DNA of 41,742 nt from an uncultured Eubacteriales bacterium. Its GTDB lineage: Bacteria; Bacillota; Clostridia; Lachnospirales; Lachnospiraceae. The translations under genes were made by a program, and so were the position numbers. The notes beneath the pieces are model-generated. The model was not told the origin of the DNA, made no database searches, and worked only from the letters and a program-made list of their open reading frames with translations. The first letter of the stretch is position 1. Every line of letters starts with the position of its first letter. Location: the NCBI GenBank assembly GCA_900316115.1, contig ONBN01000014.1, positions 1 through 41,742 of the forward strand. Direction: 5' to 3'. Positions 9,144 through 17,233 of the stretch are shown here, piece after piece.

Positions 9144-10073
9144 TTATTCTGCAGCATCCTCTGTTGCTTCTGCGTCAGCGGCTGTATCTGTATCAGCATC
9201 TGCTGCTTCCTCTGTATCTGCTGCTTCTGCATCGTCTGCAGCTGCGTCATCTGTGCTGTCATCGAAAGGAATTACAGCACCGTCATATTTCTCGTTGATG
9301 AAGTCTTTGATTTCGTCGGATTTCAGGGCTGCTACCAGAGCTTTGATCTTATCGCTGTTCTCATTGCCCTCTTTTACTGCGATTACGTTTACATATGTTT
9401 TAGCTGCTTCAGAATCAGATTTCTCATATGCAAGAGCATCTTTTGCTACAGAGTATCCAGCCTGAAGTGCATAGTTACCATTTAATACGATGAATGCTGT
9501 CTCATCAGCAACACGTGCAACCTGCTCTGCTGCCAGCTCAACGATCTCTACATTGTTAGGATTCTCCTCGATATCATTTACAGTTGCTTCCAGACCAACA
9601 CCGTCTTTCAGAGTGATGATACCATTGTCCTGAAGAAGAAGGAGTGCTCTTGCCTCATTTGTTGTGTCGTTTGGTACAGCGATGGTGTCTCCGTCTTCCA
9701 GATCATCCAGGCTGTCTTTTGTTCCTGGGTAGATTCCGAATGGCTCGTAATGGATACCGCCAGCATTTACAAGGTGTGTGCCTTTCTCCTTGTTAAAGCT
9801 GTCAAGATATGGGATATGCTGGAAGTAGTTAGCATCAAAATCACCACTCTCTACAACTTCGTTTGGCTGTACATAGTCATCAAATACAGTAACCTCCAGA
9901 TCATAGCCTTCTTTTTCAAGGATTGGCTTTGCCTGCTCAAGGATCTCAGAATGAGGTGTCTCGGAAGCTGCTACTGTGATGGTCTTGTCATCATCCTCTG
10001 CAAATACTACAGTTGATCCTACGGTACCAAGTACCAGTGCTCCTGTAAGGGCTGCTGCGATTAATTTTTTCAT
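9144..10073 (-). CDS. metQ: Methionine ABC transporter binding protein with acidic tail
   Basis: A 309-residue NlpA/MetQ-family protein that captures methionine for MetNI. Family features include ITVAASETPHSEIL near residue 31, GDFDANYFQHIPYLD, GGIHYEPFGIYPG, IAVPNDTTNEARALLLL and the FIVLNGNYALQAG ligand region. The signal peptide ends in VFAEDD (AxA-type) with no Cys, whereas MetQ of Gram-positives is normally a lipoprotein. After the family domain ends near residue 272 there is an extra tail of about 37 residues made almost only of Ala, Asp, Glu and Thr. Third gene of metN-metI-metQ, 81 bases after metI. The large intergenic terminator closes the operon. Confidence 0.92.
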   Translation of the reverse strand: MKKLIAAALTGALVLGTVGSTVVFAEDDDKTITVAASETPHSEILEQAKPILEKEGYDLEVTVFDDYVQPNEVVESGDFDANYFQHIPYLDSFNKEKGTHLVNAGGIHYEPFGIYPGTKDSLDDLEDGDTIAVPNDTTNEARALLLLQDNGIITLKDGVGLEATVNDIEENPNNVEIVELAAEQVARVADETAFIVLNGNYALQAGYSVAKDALAYEKSDSEAAKTYVNVIAVKEGNENSDKIKALVAALKSDEIKDFINEKYDGAVIPFDDSTDDAAADDAEAADTEEAADADTDTAADAEATEDAAE

Positions 10074-10154
10074 AATTTTTTCCTCCGTTTATCATTTTTC
10101 TTTTTTATTTATCTTTTTCCCGATTACAAGGATTGCTCCGCATTCCTATAACCG

Positions 10155-10814
10155 TTACTTCCTTTTGTCAAGTCTGTTGGCGATCATCATTCCAATGGTC
10201 TGGAACAGCTGAACCAACAATACCAGCAGAATAACAGTAACGATCATGATATCTGCCTGCCATCTGTGATATCCATATCGTATGGCAATGTCTCCAAGTC
10301 CGCCACCGCCTACAGTACCGGCCATTGCGGAATATCCAAGGATCGTACCTGTGGCAATGGTTGCTCCGGAGATCAGTGAAGTACGTGCTTCCACAAGCAT
10401 TACTTTGATCACAATCTGCCAGTTGCTTGCTCCCATGGATCTTGCTGCCTCGATCACTCCCGGGTCTACCTCATTCAGGGAAGACTCTACCATTCGTCCG
10501 ATAAAAGGAATGGCAGCAATAGTCAGCGGCACGATAGTTGCTGTTGTACCATAGCTTTTCCCTACCAGGAATCTGGTAAGCGGGATCAGAAGGATCAAAA
10601 GGATCAAAAATGGGATACTTCTGAAAATATTGGCGATCACATCCAGGATCTTATATAAAAATTTGTTTGGCTTCAATCCTTCTTTGTCAGATACCTTTAA
10701 CAGTACACCAAGGGGCAGTCCAAAGGCATAACCCAGAAGGGTAGATACCAGTGTCATATACAGGGTCTCGCCAACACCTGCTATGATCATATCTGTTACT
10801 TCTTTTGTCCACAT
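10155..10814 (-). CDS. metI: Methionine ABC transporter permease
   Basis: A 219-residue permease with five or so hydrophobic segments. It has the cytoplasmic coupling loop of the BPD_transp_1 family, IEAARSMGASNWQIV near residue 131, and the MetI-typical AGTVGGGGLGD near residue 177. It forms the channel with MetN. The start is one base after the metN stop, so translation is coupled. Length matches the family. Confidence 0.94.
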   Translation of the reverse strand: MWTKEVTDMIIAGVGETLYMTLVSTLLGYAFGLPLGVLLKVSDKEGLKPNKFLYKILDVIANIFRSIPFLILLILLIPLTRFLVGKSYGTTATIVPLTIAAIPFIGRMVESSLNEVDPGVIEAARSMGASNWQIVIKVMLVEARTSLISGATIATGTILGYSAMAGTVGGGGLGDIAIRYGYHRWQADIMIVTVILLVLLVQLFQTIGMMIANRLDKRK

Positions 10815-10815
10815 A

Positions 10816-11832
10816 TCAGTCCGCCTCCCCTATCTCAAGTCCATGCTCCTTAAGATACTCTTTCATTTCTGCCACATTGCTGCTGTCTTTCATGAATTGA
10901 AGTATCATCTCTCCTTTGGCAACACCACCGATATTCTTGGTGTCGGCCTTCAGGATATTTACCGGCTCATGGAATGTAAGTACAAGATTGGCGATCACCG
11001 GCTCGAAAGCGGAATTTTCTGAAAAGACGATGCGGATCTTCTCTCCGCTCTGGATCTCAGGCTTTGTGACTACATGCTCCACATCTGCACCTGTATCCCG
11101 GCTGATCAGTTCCTTTGCCACCTGGGACTTGGGATGGGTAAAAATCTCAGCTACCAGTCCCTGCTCCTTCACTTCACCTTCCTTCATGATCGCTACGTGG
11201 GTACAAATCTCACGTACTACAGCCATCTGGTGTGTGATGATAACAATGGTGATCTGGAATTTCTGGTTGATGTCCTTCAGAAGCTCCAGGATAGAGGAAG
11301 TGGTCTGTGGATCCAGAGCACTTGTAGCCTCATCACAGAGAAGGATCTGTGGATTCGATGCCAGTGCCCTTGCAATGGCAACTCTCTGCTTCTGTCCTCC
11401 TGAAAGCTGTGCCGGATAAGCATTTGCCTTATCTGCCAGCCCTACGATCTCCAGAAGCTCCAGTGCTTTCTTTCTTGCTTCCGGTTTCTTTTTCCCCTGG
11501 ATATATAAGGGGAAGCATACATTTTCCAGAACATTCTTCTGCATCAGCAGATTGAAATGCTGGAAAATCATTCCGATTTTTTCACGCTCCTTCCGAAGTT
11601 CTTTCTCTGAAAAATCCCCAAGGGACTTCCCATCTATGAGAACCTGGCCTTCACTTGGTACCTCCAGGAAATTCATACAGCGCACCAGGGTACTTTTCCC
11701 TGCGCCGGACATTCCAATGATACCAAAGATATCGCCGGATCCGATTGATAAGTTTACATTTTTCAGTGCCTGTACTTCTCCTTCTTTTGCGGAAAAGGTT
11801 TTGCACACGTTTTGAATCAGGATATCGGACAT
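10816..11832 (-). CDS. metN: Methionine ABC transporter ATPase with NIL domain
   Basis: A 338-residue ATPase with Walker A (GMSGAGKST, about 39-47), Q-loop (MIFQHFNLL), signature LSGGQKQRVAIARAL, Walker B (ILLCDEATSALDP) and switch His (ITHQM). The C-terminal 90 or so residues form a NIL domain, the methionine-sensing regulatory domain of MetN proteins, which inhibits the transporter when internal methionine is high. It is first in metN-metI-metQ. Upstream are two dyads (11868-11905) that may be an operator. I found no SAM riboswitch or S-box in the leader. Confidence 0.95.
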   Translation of the reverse strand: MSDILIQNVCKTFSAKEGEVQALKNVNLSIGSGDIFGIIGMSGAGKSTLVRCMNFLEVPSEGQVLIDGKSLGDFSEKELRKEREKIGMIFQHFNLLMQKNVLENVCFPLYIQGKKKPEARKKALELLEIVGLADKANAYPAQLSGGQKQRVAIARALASNPQILLCDEATSALDPQTTSSILELLKDINQKFQITIVIITHQMAVVREICTHVAIMKEGEVKEQGLVAEIFTHPKSQVAKELISRDTGADVEHVVTKPEIQSGEKIRIVFSENSAFEPVIANLVLTFHEPVNILKADTKNIGGVAKGEMILQFMKDSSNVAEMKEYLKEHGLEIGEAD

Positions 11833-11867
11833 GTCACTTATTATCCTTTCTCTTTTCTTTCATCGTC

Positions 11868-11905
11868 GATAGTGATACTATACCACTTCTCTATGAAAAG
11901 TGGTA
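11868..11905 (-). promoter_or_regulatory. Two adjacent dyads upstream of metN
   Basis: ATAGT-GAT-ACTAT (about 11870-11882) is followed at once by ACCACTT-N8-AAGTGGT (about 11882-11903). On the minus strand TATAGT lies within this block and could be a -10 element. The paired dyads suggest an operator for metN, perhaps for the neighbouring LysR protein. No experiment or consensus match is claimed. Confidence 0.4.
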
Positions 11906-11944
11906 GTTCGTAATTTTTAGCGCCAGTTATAAGTTATTCCTATA

Positions 11945-11977
11945 GCCGTGCAAGGCGTACAAAAGTACGTCACCGGC
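11945..11977 (-). terminator. Hairpin after the LysR gene
   Basis: Arms GCCG (11945-11948) and CGGC (11974-11977) enclose GTAC-AAAA-GTAC. It starts three bases beyond the lysR stop. The T-rich tail is weak, so this is a possible terminator only. Confidence 0.45.
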
Positions 11978-11979
11978 AT

Positions 11980-12891
11980 TTACCGCAGAGCCTTGTCCTT
12001 ATATTTGGAAATCTCTTCCAGATATTTCTGGCCCAATGGACTGATGGTCACACCCCGGCGCACCAGATATCCGATGGTCATTACCTCATCAGATTTCAGC
12101 TTCACAGCACAGTAGTCTGAACCATTCAGTTCCTCACAGATAATGCCTGAACACAGGGTATAGCCATTCAGGCCTACCATCAGGTTCAGCAGTGTGGCAC
12201 GGTCATCTGCCTTGATCAGCCGTTTGTATTCATAGGTACTAAGCACCTCTTCTGCAAAATAAAAGGAATTATATCCCCCCTGCTCGAAGGACAGACAGGG
12301 ATATTCCCTCAGTTCCTCCAGAGTGATCTCCTCTTTGTCCGCCAGCGGATGGCCTTTCCACATATACACGTAAATGCTGCACTCCAGGATCTTATGAAAT
12401 TCCAGATTGGACTCATGGAACAGCTTGGTCAGCACTTTCCTGTTAAAATCATTCAGGTATAAAATGCCGATCTCGCTTTTAAAGTTCTTCACATCCTGGA
12501 TCACATCATAGGTCCTGGTTTCATGAACTGCAAACTCGTATTCATCCATGCCGAACTGCTTTACCATCTGTACAAAAGCACTCACAGCAAATGTATAGTG
12601 CTGCATGGATACACTGAATTTCTTCTTTTCTTTTTCCTTGGATACGTATTTGGACTCTATCAGTGCGTACTGCTCTACTACCTGCCTTGCGTATCCCATG
12701 AATTCTTCCCCTTCCGGAGTTACGGATATGCCCCGGTTGGTCCTTCTGAAAAGTTCTACCCCGATCTCATCTTCCAGTTCCTTGATGGCAGAAGAAAGAC
12801 TGGGCTGGGAAATAAACAGCTTTCTCGCAGCCTCATTCATAGAGGAAGAATTCGCAACCGTGATTGCATACCGCAGCTGGGTTAATGTCAT
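11980..12891 (-). CDS. LysR-family transcriptional regulator
   Basis: The start at 12891 is chosen for the AGGAGGGG site upstream and because the LysR domain begins at once (MTLTQLRYAITVA); an upstream in-frame ATG at 12987 lies inside azlD. The 303-residue length is normal. The winged helix-turn-helix runs through SMNEAARKLFISQPSLSSAI and GVELFRRTNRGISVTPEGE, followed by a LysR substrate-binding domain. It is 20 bases after azlD, so it belongs to the azlC-azlD transcript, and it precedes metNIQ. It probably senses an amino acid or sulfur metabolite and controls one or both neighbours; the ligand is not deducible. Confidence 0.9.
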   Translation of the reverse strand: MTLTQLRYAITVANSSSMNEAARKLFISQPSLSSAIKELEDEIGVELFRRTNRGISVTPEGEEFMGYARQVVEQYALIESKYVSKEKEKKKFSVSMQHYTFAVSAFVQMVKQFGMDEYEFAVHETRTYDVIQDVKNFKSEIGILYLNDFNRKVLTKLFHESNLEFHKILECSIYVYMWKGHPLADKEEITLEELREYPCLSFEQGGYNSFYFAEEVLSTYEYKRLIKADDRATLLNLMVGLNGYTLCSGIICEELNGSDYCAVKLKSDEVMTIGYLVRRGVTISPLGQKYLEEISKYKDKALR

Positions 12892-12911
12892 AAAGCCCCT
12901 CCTTTTTCCTT

Positions 12912-13244
12912 TTAAAACACAAGCTGTACAAGGAGCATGTAAACCACAGTTCCTGCTCCTATGCTCAGCAGCACATTTTCCTTCCATTTATGTAAGACAA
13001 CGATCACCGCAATTGCAATAAGCTCTGGTATTCCATGAGGTGATTTTATAATTGATACATTTCTCAGGCAGTAAACCACCAGAAGCCCCATCATTGCAGG
13101 AGGCAGAACCTTTCCAAGATACAGCACCGTCTTCGGTGGTTCCTTGGAGTCAGGAAATAACAGAAAAGGAGTAAATCTGGTGATCATTGTCCCCAGCGCC
13201 ACTGCAAGGATCATAATCATCGTCTGTGCTGGTGTTAAAAACAT
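12912..13244 (-). CDS. azlD: Branched-chain amino acid exporter small subunit
   Basis: A 110-residue AzlD-family membrane protein with three to four hydrophobic segments. It carries the family-typical motifs [15 protein letters not shown] near residue 16 and [14 protein letters not shown] near residue 47. AzlD pairs with AzlC to export branched-chain amino acids or their analogues (homologue of E. coli YgaH/YgaZ). Its ATG directly follows the azlC stop codon. Confidence 0.9.
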   Translation of the reverse strand: MFLTPAQTMIMILAVALGTMITRFTPFLLFPDSKEPPKTVLYLGKVLPPAMMGLLVVYCLRNVSIIKSPHGIPELIAIAVIVVLHKWKENVLLSIGAGTVVYMLLVQLVF

Positions 13245-13985
13245 TTACGCTTCCTCCTTCTGTATTTTTTTGCTTTTTCCCATGAACAGAAGCACTGCCA
13301 TAATAATGATCATGGAGGGGATCACCATGTTTCCTGCTCCAAAGATCATGGTTGCGATCACTGCTCCTGCAATCCCGATCATACCATAGCTTCTGTTTTC
13401 TTTTTTCTTCATCTGCTCCATGAACAGCACTACAAATAACGCAGTCAGTACAAAATCCAAGCCTGTGGTGTCAAAGGTGATCATCCCGCCGATCAGCGCC
13501 CCTGCCACTGTAGCTGCTGACCAGTAAAAATAATCCAGAAAAGTAATAAAGAAATAGAACAATCCCTTATCAACGTCTTCCGGGGGATCCACACTGGATA
13601 CTACGGAAAAAGTCTCGTCACACAATGCGAAAATAAGGAAAAAACGCTTTTTCCCAAGGCCTTTATATTTGCCCAGCATGGACAGTCCGTAAAACAGGTG
13701 TCGTGCGTTGATCATAAGGTTGAGCAGAAATGCCTGAAGCGGATCAAATACAGTGGTCAGAAGCGGCACCATCGCATACTGTACGCTTCCTCCGAATCCG
13801 ATCGCACTCATAAGAAGTGCCCACAGCACTCCATATCCGTTGGATGCCATCAGAAGTCCATAGGCGATCCCAAGTGCTGCAAAGCCTGTAAGTACAGGGA
13901 TCGTATAAGGAAATGCGGCTTTAAAGGCCCGCAGGTATCTGTTCTTTATTCTGTCTGTTTTTGTCTGCTGTACTGTCTGTTCCAT
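13245..13985 (-). CDS. azlC: Branched-chain amino acid exporter large subunit
   Basis: The start at 13985 (MEQTVQQ) is preceded by ACAGGAGAA. A longer in-frame extension to 14204 would run through the promoter and is rejected. The 246-residue protein has about six hydrophobic segments. AzlC hallmarks are visible: AFPYTIPVLTGFAALGIAYG, IGFGGSVQYA, LNLMINARHLFYGLSML and LCDETFSV. With AzlD it would export valine/leucine-type amino acids. The promoter at 14017-14045 overlaps an 8-base inverted repeat. Confidence 0.92.
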   Translation of the reverse strand: MEQTVQQTKTDRIKNRYLRAFKAAFPYTIPVLTGFAALGIAYGLLMASNGYGVLWALLMSAIGFGGSVQYAMVPLLTTVFDPLQAFLLNLMINARHLFYGLSMLGKYKGLGKKRFFLIFALCDETFSVVSSVDPPEDVDKGLFYFFITFLDYFYWSAATVAGALIGGMITFDTTGLDFVLTALFVVLFMEQMKKKENRSYGMIGIAGAVIATMIFGAGNMVIPSMIIIMAVLLFMGKSKKIQKEEA

Positions 13986-14004
13986 CCTGTCTTCTCCTGT
14001 ATTC

Positions 14005-14045
14005 ATTATCATTCCTATGATAATTTTATCCCCTGTATTTGTCAA
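14005..14045 (-). promoter_or_regulatory. azlC promoter overlapping an inverted repeat
   Basis: The minus strand reads TTGACA (14040-14045), 17 bases, TATCAT (14017-14022). The perfect repeat ATTATCAT-TCCT-ATGATAAT (14005-14024) covers the -10 element and the first transcribed bases, a position expected for a repressor operator. Confidence 0.75.
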
Positions 14046-14112
14046 TAAGCAGGTTACCGCTCCCGCCGATATGCAAAGTCTCTTAATTAATCCATTAAAA
14101 ATTAAGCCCTCC

Positions 14113-14142
14113 TTGACAAGGGATTTCCAGGCAACGTAAAAT
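14113..14142 (+). promoter_or_regulatory. Promoter of the asparaginase gene
   Basis: TTGACA (14113-14118), 18-base spacer, TAAAAT (14137-14142), about 90 bases before the start codon. It diverges from the azlC promoter. Confidence 0.7.
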
Positions 14143-14231
14143 GAACCTAAAACCATTGTGTGATTACAGGTAGAAATTTTATACAGACAAAAAATTCTGA
14201 TCAATATAATCCTGATCTTTTAGGAGGTACC

Positions 14232-15233
14232 ATGAAGAAAATCTTACTAATCGCCACAGGCGGCACCATTGCATCCAAATACACCAAAGACGGCCTTTCC
14301 CCTCAGATTTCTGCGGAGGAACTTCTTTCCTATATTCCTGCTGCTTCCACCTTCTGCACCATTGACACAGTGCAGCCCTTTTCCCTGGACAGCACAAATA
14401 TAAGCCCCCGGCACTGGACCCAGCTGGCGGCTCTCATTGAAAAGAAGTATGAATTTTATGATGGCTTCGTAATCTGTCATGGCACTGATACCATGGCATA
14501 CACTGCAGCCGCCCTTTCCTATCTGATCCAGAACAACCGGCGACCTGTAGTGATCACAGGTGCACAGAAGCCTATTGACCTGGCAATTACCGATGCCCGG
14601 TCCAATCTGCTGGACAGCCTGCGTTTTGCCTCCCATGACCGTGCTCACGGAGTCTCTATTGTATTTGGAGGCAAAGTCATTGCCGGAACACGGGCAAAGA
14701 AAGAATTTTCCAAAAGCTACAATGCCTTTTCCAGTATTAATTATCCGGATATTGCTTCCATCCATGACGAACGGATCATCTTCTATATTGACGATAAAGA
14801 TCAATCCACCAGACCTCTTCAGTTTTACCATGATATGAACCGAAAGATCTTTCTTTTGAAGCTGATCCCCGGCATTGACGGACGTATCCTGGATGTACTG
14901 GCGGATTCTTATGATGGGCTGATCATAGAATCCTTTGGTGTAGGCGGACTTCCGGACTATGGGGATTCCAGCTTCCAGGAAGCGCTGGAAACATGGATAT
15001 CCTCCGGTAAGATCGTTTGTATGGCTACCCAGGTCACACACGAGGGCAGTGACCTGGAAGTATATCAGGTTGGCAAAATGATCAAGGAGCGTTTTCCTGT
15101 CCTGGAGTCTTACGACATGACTCTGGAAGCCTCCGTAACAAAGCTGATGTGGGCGCTGTCCCAGACCCGGGACTATGGCACCTGCCAGCAGCTTTTCTAC
15201 ACAACCGTGAATCACGATCTGTTGTTTGTTTGA
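14232..15233 (+). CDS. ansA: Type I (cytosolic) L-asparaginase
   Basis: The start follows TAGGAGGTACC. An in-frame upstream ATG at 14160 has no ribosome site and is rejected. The 333-residue protein hydrolyses asparagine to aspartate and ammonia. The first catalytic motif ATGGTIAS contains nucleophile Thr12. The second, CHGTDTMAY, gives Thr85-Asp86, and the conserved Lys lies in GAQKPIDLAITDA. There is no signal peptide, so it is the cytosolic type. It is the only plus-strand gene between azlC and the damaged mgl operon, and no terminator separates it from that operon: the converging remnant begins 8 bases after its stop. This fits a rearrangement reaching close to its 3' end. Confidence 0.93.
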   Translation: MKKILLIATGGTIASKYTKDGLSPQISAEELLSYIPAASTFCTIDTVQPFSLDSTNISPRHWTQLAALIEKKYEFYDGFVICHGTDTMAYTAAALSYLIQNNRRPVVITGAQKPIDLAITDARSNLLDSLRFASHDRAHGVSIVFGGKVIAGTRAKKEFSKSYNAFSSINYPDIASIHDERIIFYIDDKDQSTRPLQFYHDMNRKIFLLKLIPGIDGRILDVLADSYDGLIIESFGVGGLPDYGDSSFQEALETWISSGKIVCMATQVTHEGSDLEVYQVGKMIKERFPVLESYDMTLEASVTKLMWALSQTRDYGTCQQLFYTTVNHDLLFV

Positions 15234-15240
15234 TAAAGTC

Positions 15241-15330
15241 CTACTTCATAAGAAGCATCTCGATCTCGCCCAGGTTCTCCTGGGTGACGATCCTGTAGGG
15301 CATGCTTTTTATGCTTCCGTCTTTATTTCC
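15241..15330 (-). pseudogene. C-terminal remnant of a lost gene
   Basis: Directly beyond the chimeric gene a different frame reads DGSIKSMPYRIVTQENLGE and ends EMLLMK-stop at 15241-15243. It resembles the last residues of a periplasmic-binding or LacI-type sugar-binding protein (PYRIVTQENL pattern), but about 29 codons cannot identify a family securely. It has no start or ribosome site of its own. I read it as the tail of a gene whose body was lost in the event that created the fusion upstream. Confidence 0.4.
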
Positions 15331-17060
15331 CAATACCCACTAAAACCACTGCCTACATATTGAACATTTTTCATTTCTTTTATATGGCGCTTAATTGTTC
15401 TCGTACTAACATTTAATTCAACCGCCATTTTTTCGGTACTTATTTTGTTGTCTCTCTTTATCAAACTGATAATCTTTGCGTCCATGTCTACTTGAGTGAC
15501 ATCTTGAGTGACATCTTGGGTGACATCTTGGGTGACATCTTGAGTGACACCATAATTCAAATTTGGCATCACCACAGTAAATTGATATCTGTCAGATCGA
15601 AAAGATGGTTTTTTACTTTCATCATAATTAATCTGAAATTCATATCCACCAATAATCTTTCCAAATCCACTGCCTTTCCGCTCCATATACCCCAATCTGT
15701 TAAACACATCCGCCAAAACTGGATTTCTCCTGGTAGATGGAACAGTGAGCGGATCTCTCTCCTGAATAATTGATCCATCTGGCATTCCGCCCGGAGAGTA
15801 AATTTCCATGCGGTCATCGTAAATATCAATATGAACCTCACTGCCATTTACAAGATAATCCCGATGAGCCAACGCATTAACCAATGCCTCATGATAACTA
15901 CGTTCTACATATTCCGGCATTTCTTCTCTGGAATTAGCCGTCTTTCTCCACATTAATTTTGCATTTCGTTTGATAAAAGCTTCTCCATTATCAATAAGCG
16001 ATAACACACTTCCTGAATACTCTGCATCATCAAAAGCCTCTATGATCATACCGATACCATTGCGGATCGCATCTTTCGGGCTCTTGATATTCAGTTTCTT
16101 TCCGTTCAGCTTTACTTCGCCGGTGGTAGTGTGGCGGATACCAAAGATCGCTTCCATCAGCTCTGTACGCTGTGCTCCAACCAGACCGCCGAATCCAAGG
16201 ATCTCGCCTTTTCTCAGCTTAAAGGAACAGTTCTTGAAAGAATTGCTGTGAATGCTGGTAAAATTGTCGACTTCAAGAAGTACATCTCCCGGTGTGTTGT
16301 CAAGGGGAGGATAAATATTTGTAAGCTCACGGCCTACCATGTTTTTAACAATATCATCATCACTGATGTTTTTCATTTCCCAGGTACCAACATATGTACC
16401 ATCTCGCATGATGGTAATGTCATCAGAAATCTTACGAAGTTCTGCCATCTTATGGGAAATAAATACAAAGGACACGCCTCTGTCACGTAAATCACGTACA
16501 ATACGGAAAAGAGCTTCTACCTCGTTATCTGTCAGAGATGAGGTGGGCTCATCAAGAATGATCAGTTTCGCTTCCTGTGAAACTGCCTTTGCAATCTCAA
16601 CGGACTGCATCTGTGAAATGGATAAGTTCCCAAGTCTCTGCTTCGGGTCAAAAGGCATCTTGACATTCTCAAGCCATTTCTTTGCCTCTTCATTCATTGT
16701 CTTGTGGTCGATCACCTGAAGTGGTCCCACTTTCTTAGTCGGGAAACGGCCAAGATACATATTCTCGGCGATTGTCCGCTCCGGTACAGGCTGCAGCTCC
16801 TGATGAACCATTGCCAGTCCGTTATGTAATGCTTCATCCGGATTGTTAATGTTGACTTTCTTACCGTCTACATAAACTTCTCCTTCATCCATATGGTAGA
16901 TACCAAACAGGCACTTCATCAGTGTGGACTTACCTGCGCCGTTCTCTCCCATAAGGGCGTGGACGGTTCCCGGCCGAACCTTAAGATTTATCTTGTCCAG
17001 CGCTTTGACACCCGGGAAGCTTTTGCTTACACCGCGCATCTCCAATCTATATTCTGCCAT
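15309..17060 (-). CDS. mglA: Chimera: truncated MglA ATPase fused to AlbA-type regulator
   Basis: The start at 17060 follows AAAGGAGAG. Residues 1 to about 338 are an MglA-type sugar ATPase: complete domain 1 (Walker A GENGAGKST, signature LSISQMQSVEIAKAV, Walker B IILDEPT) and the first part of domain 2 (GLVGAQRTELMEAIFG). After DAIRNGIGMI the sequence changes to EAFDDAEYSGSVLSLIDNG. From there it is the C-terminal half of a COG2865-type predicted regulator: HEALVNALAHRDY, GGMPDG, RKGSGFGKI, five DVTQ repeats, then a helix-turn-helix (STEKMAVELNVSTRTIKRHI). The second ATPase signature and Walker B, the permease gene, and the regulator's N-terminal half are all missing. Sugar import by this protein is unlikely. 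The join is an in-frame deletion or replacement, or an assembly chimera. Confidence 0.85.
   Translation of the reverse strand: MAEYRLEMRGVSKSFPGVKALDKINLKVRPGTVHALMGENGAGKSTLMKCLFGIYHMDEGEVYVDGKKVNINNPDEALHNGLAMVHQELQPVPERTIAENMYLGRFPTKKVGPLQVIDHKTMNEEAKKWLENVKMPFDPKQRLGNLSISQMQSVEIAKAVSQEAKLIILDEPTSSLTDNEVEALFRIVRDLRDRGVSFVFISHKMAELRKISDDITIMRDGTYVGTWEMKNISDDDIVKNMVGRELTNIYPPLDNTPGDVLLEVDNFTSIHSNSFKNCSFKLRKGEILGFGGLVGAQRTELMEAIFGIRHTTTGEVKLNGKKLNIKSPKDAIRNGIGMIIEAFDDAEYSGSVLSLIDNGEAFIKRNAKLMWRKTANSREEMPEYVERSYHEALVNALAHRDYLVNGSEVHIDIYDDRMEIYSPGGMPDGSIIQERDPLTVPSTRRNPVLADVFNRLGYMERKGSGFGKIIGGYEFQINYDESKKPSFRSDRYQFTVVMPNLNYGVTQDVTQDVTQDVTQDVTQVDMDAKIISLIKRDNKISTEKMAVELNVSTRTIKRHIKEMKNVQYVGSGFSGYWEIKTEA
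15491..15550. repeat. 12-base tandem repeat encoding DVTQ
   Basis: About five copies of a 12-base unit (TTGAGTGACATC-like on the plus strand, G/A variation at one position) encode consecutive DVTQ tetrapeptides joining two domains of the regulator part. Such DVTQ linkers occur in this regulator family; copy number could change by slippage without shifting frame. Confidence 0.85.
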
Positions 17061-17175
17061 CCCACTCTCTCCTTTCCTGGATATTGGCCGAACAGCCATT
17101 GTAATCATAATCCCTGTTGTAACCGTTCAGTATCTGTAAAACGCCTACTGAATAGCCACATCCTTTTCATAAAAT

Positions 17176-17200
17176 CGGGTGTGTCCTGCAGACACACCCG
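17176..17200 (-). terminator. Attenuating hairpin between mglB and mglA
   Basis: A perfect 10-base stem CGGGTGTGTC / GACACACCCG with a 5-base loop, followed on the minus strand by ATTTTATG. It lies between the binding-protein and ATPase genes, where partial termination or 3' protection usually keeps binding-protein mRNA in excess. Confidence 0.75.
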
Positions 17201-17233
17201 AAATGTTCAGTCAACTGTCAATGTGAATCTGAA

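Noticed and set aside
10074-10154. Promoter or small gene between metI and metQ
   Set aside because: Only a T-rich stretch and the metQ ribosome site are visible, so it is an ordinary operon gap.
11833-11979. Possible SAM riboswitch or T-box upstream of metN
   Set aside because: No S-box core, no T-box sequence and no terminator/antiterminator pair. Only short dyads are present.
14247-15215. 322-codon minus-strand open frame
   Set aside because: Antisense to ansA, which has a ribosome site, promoter and catalytic motifs. The mirror frame has none.
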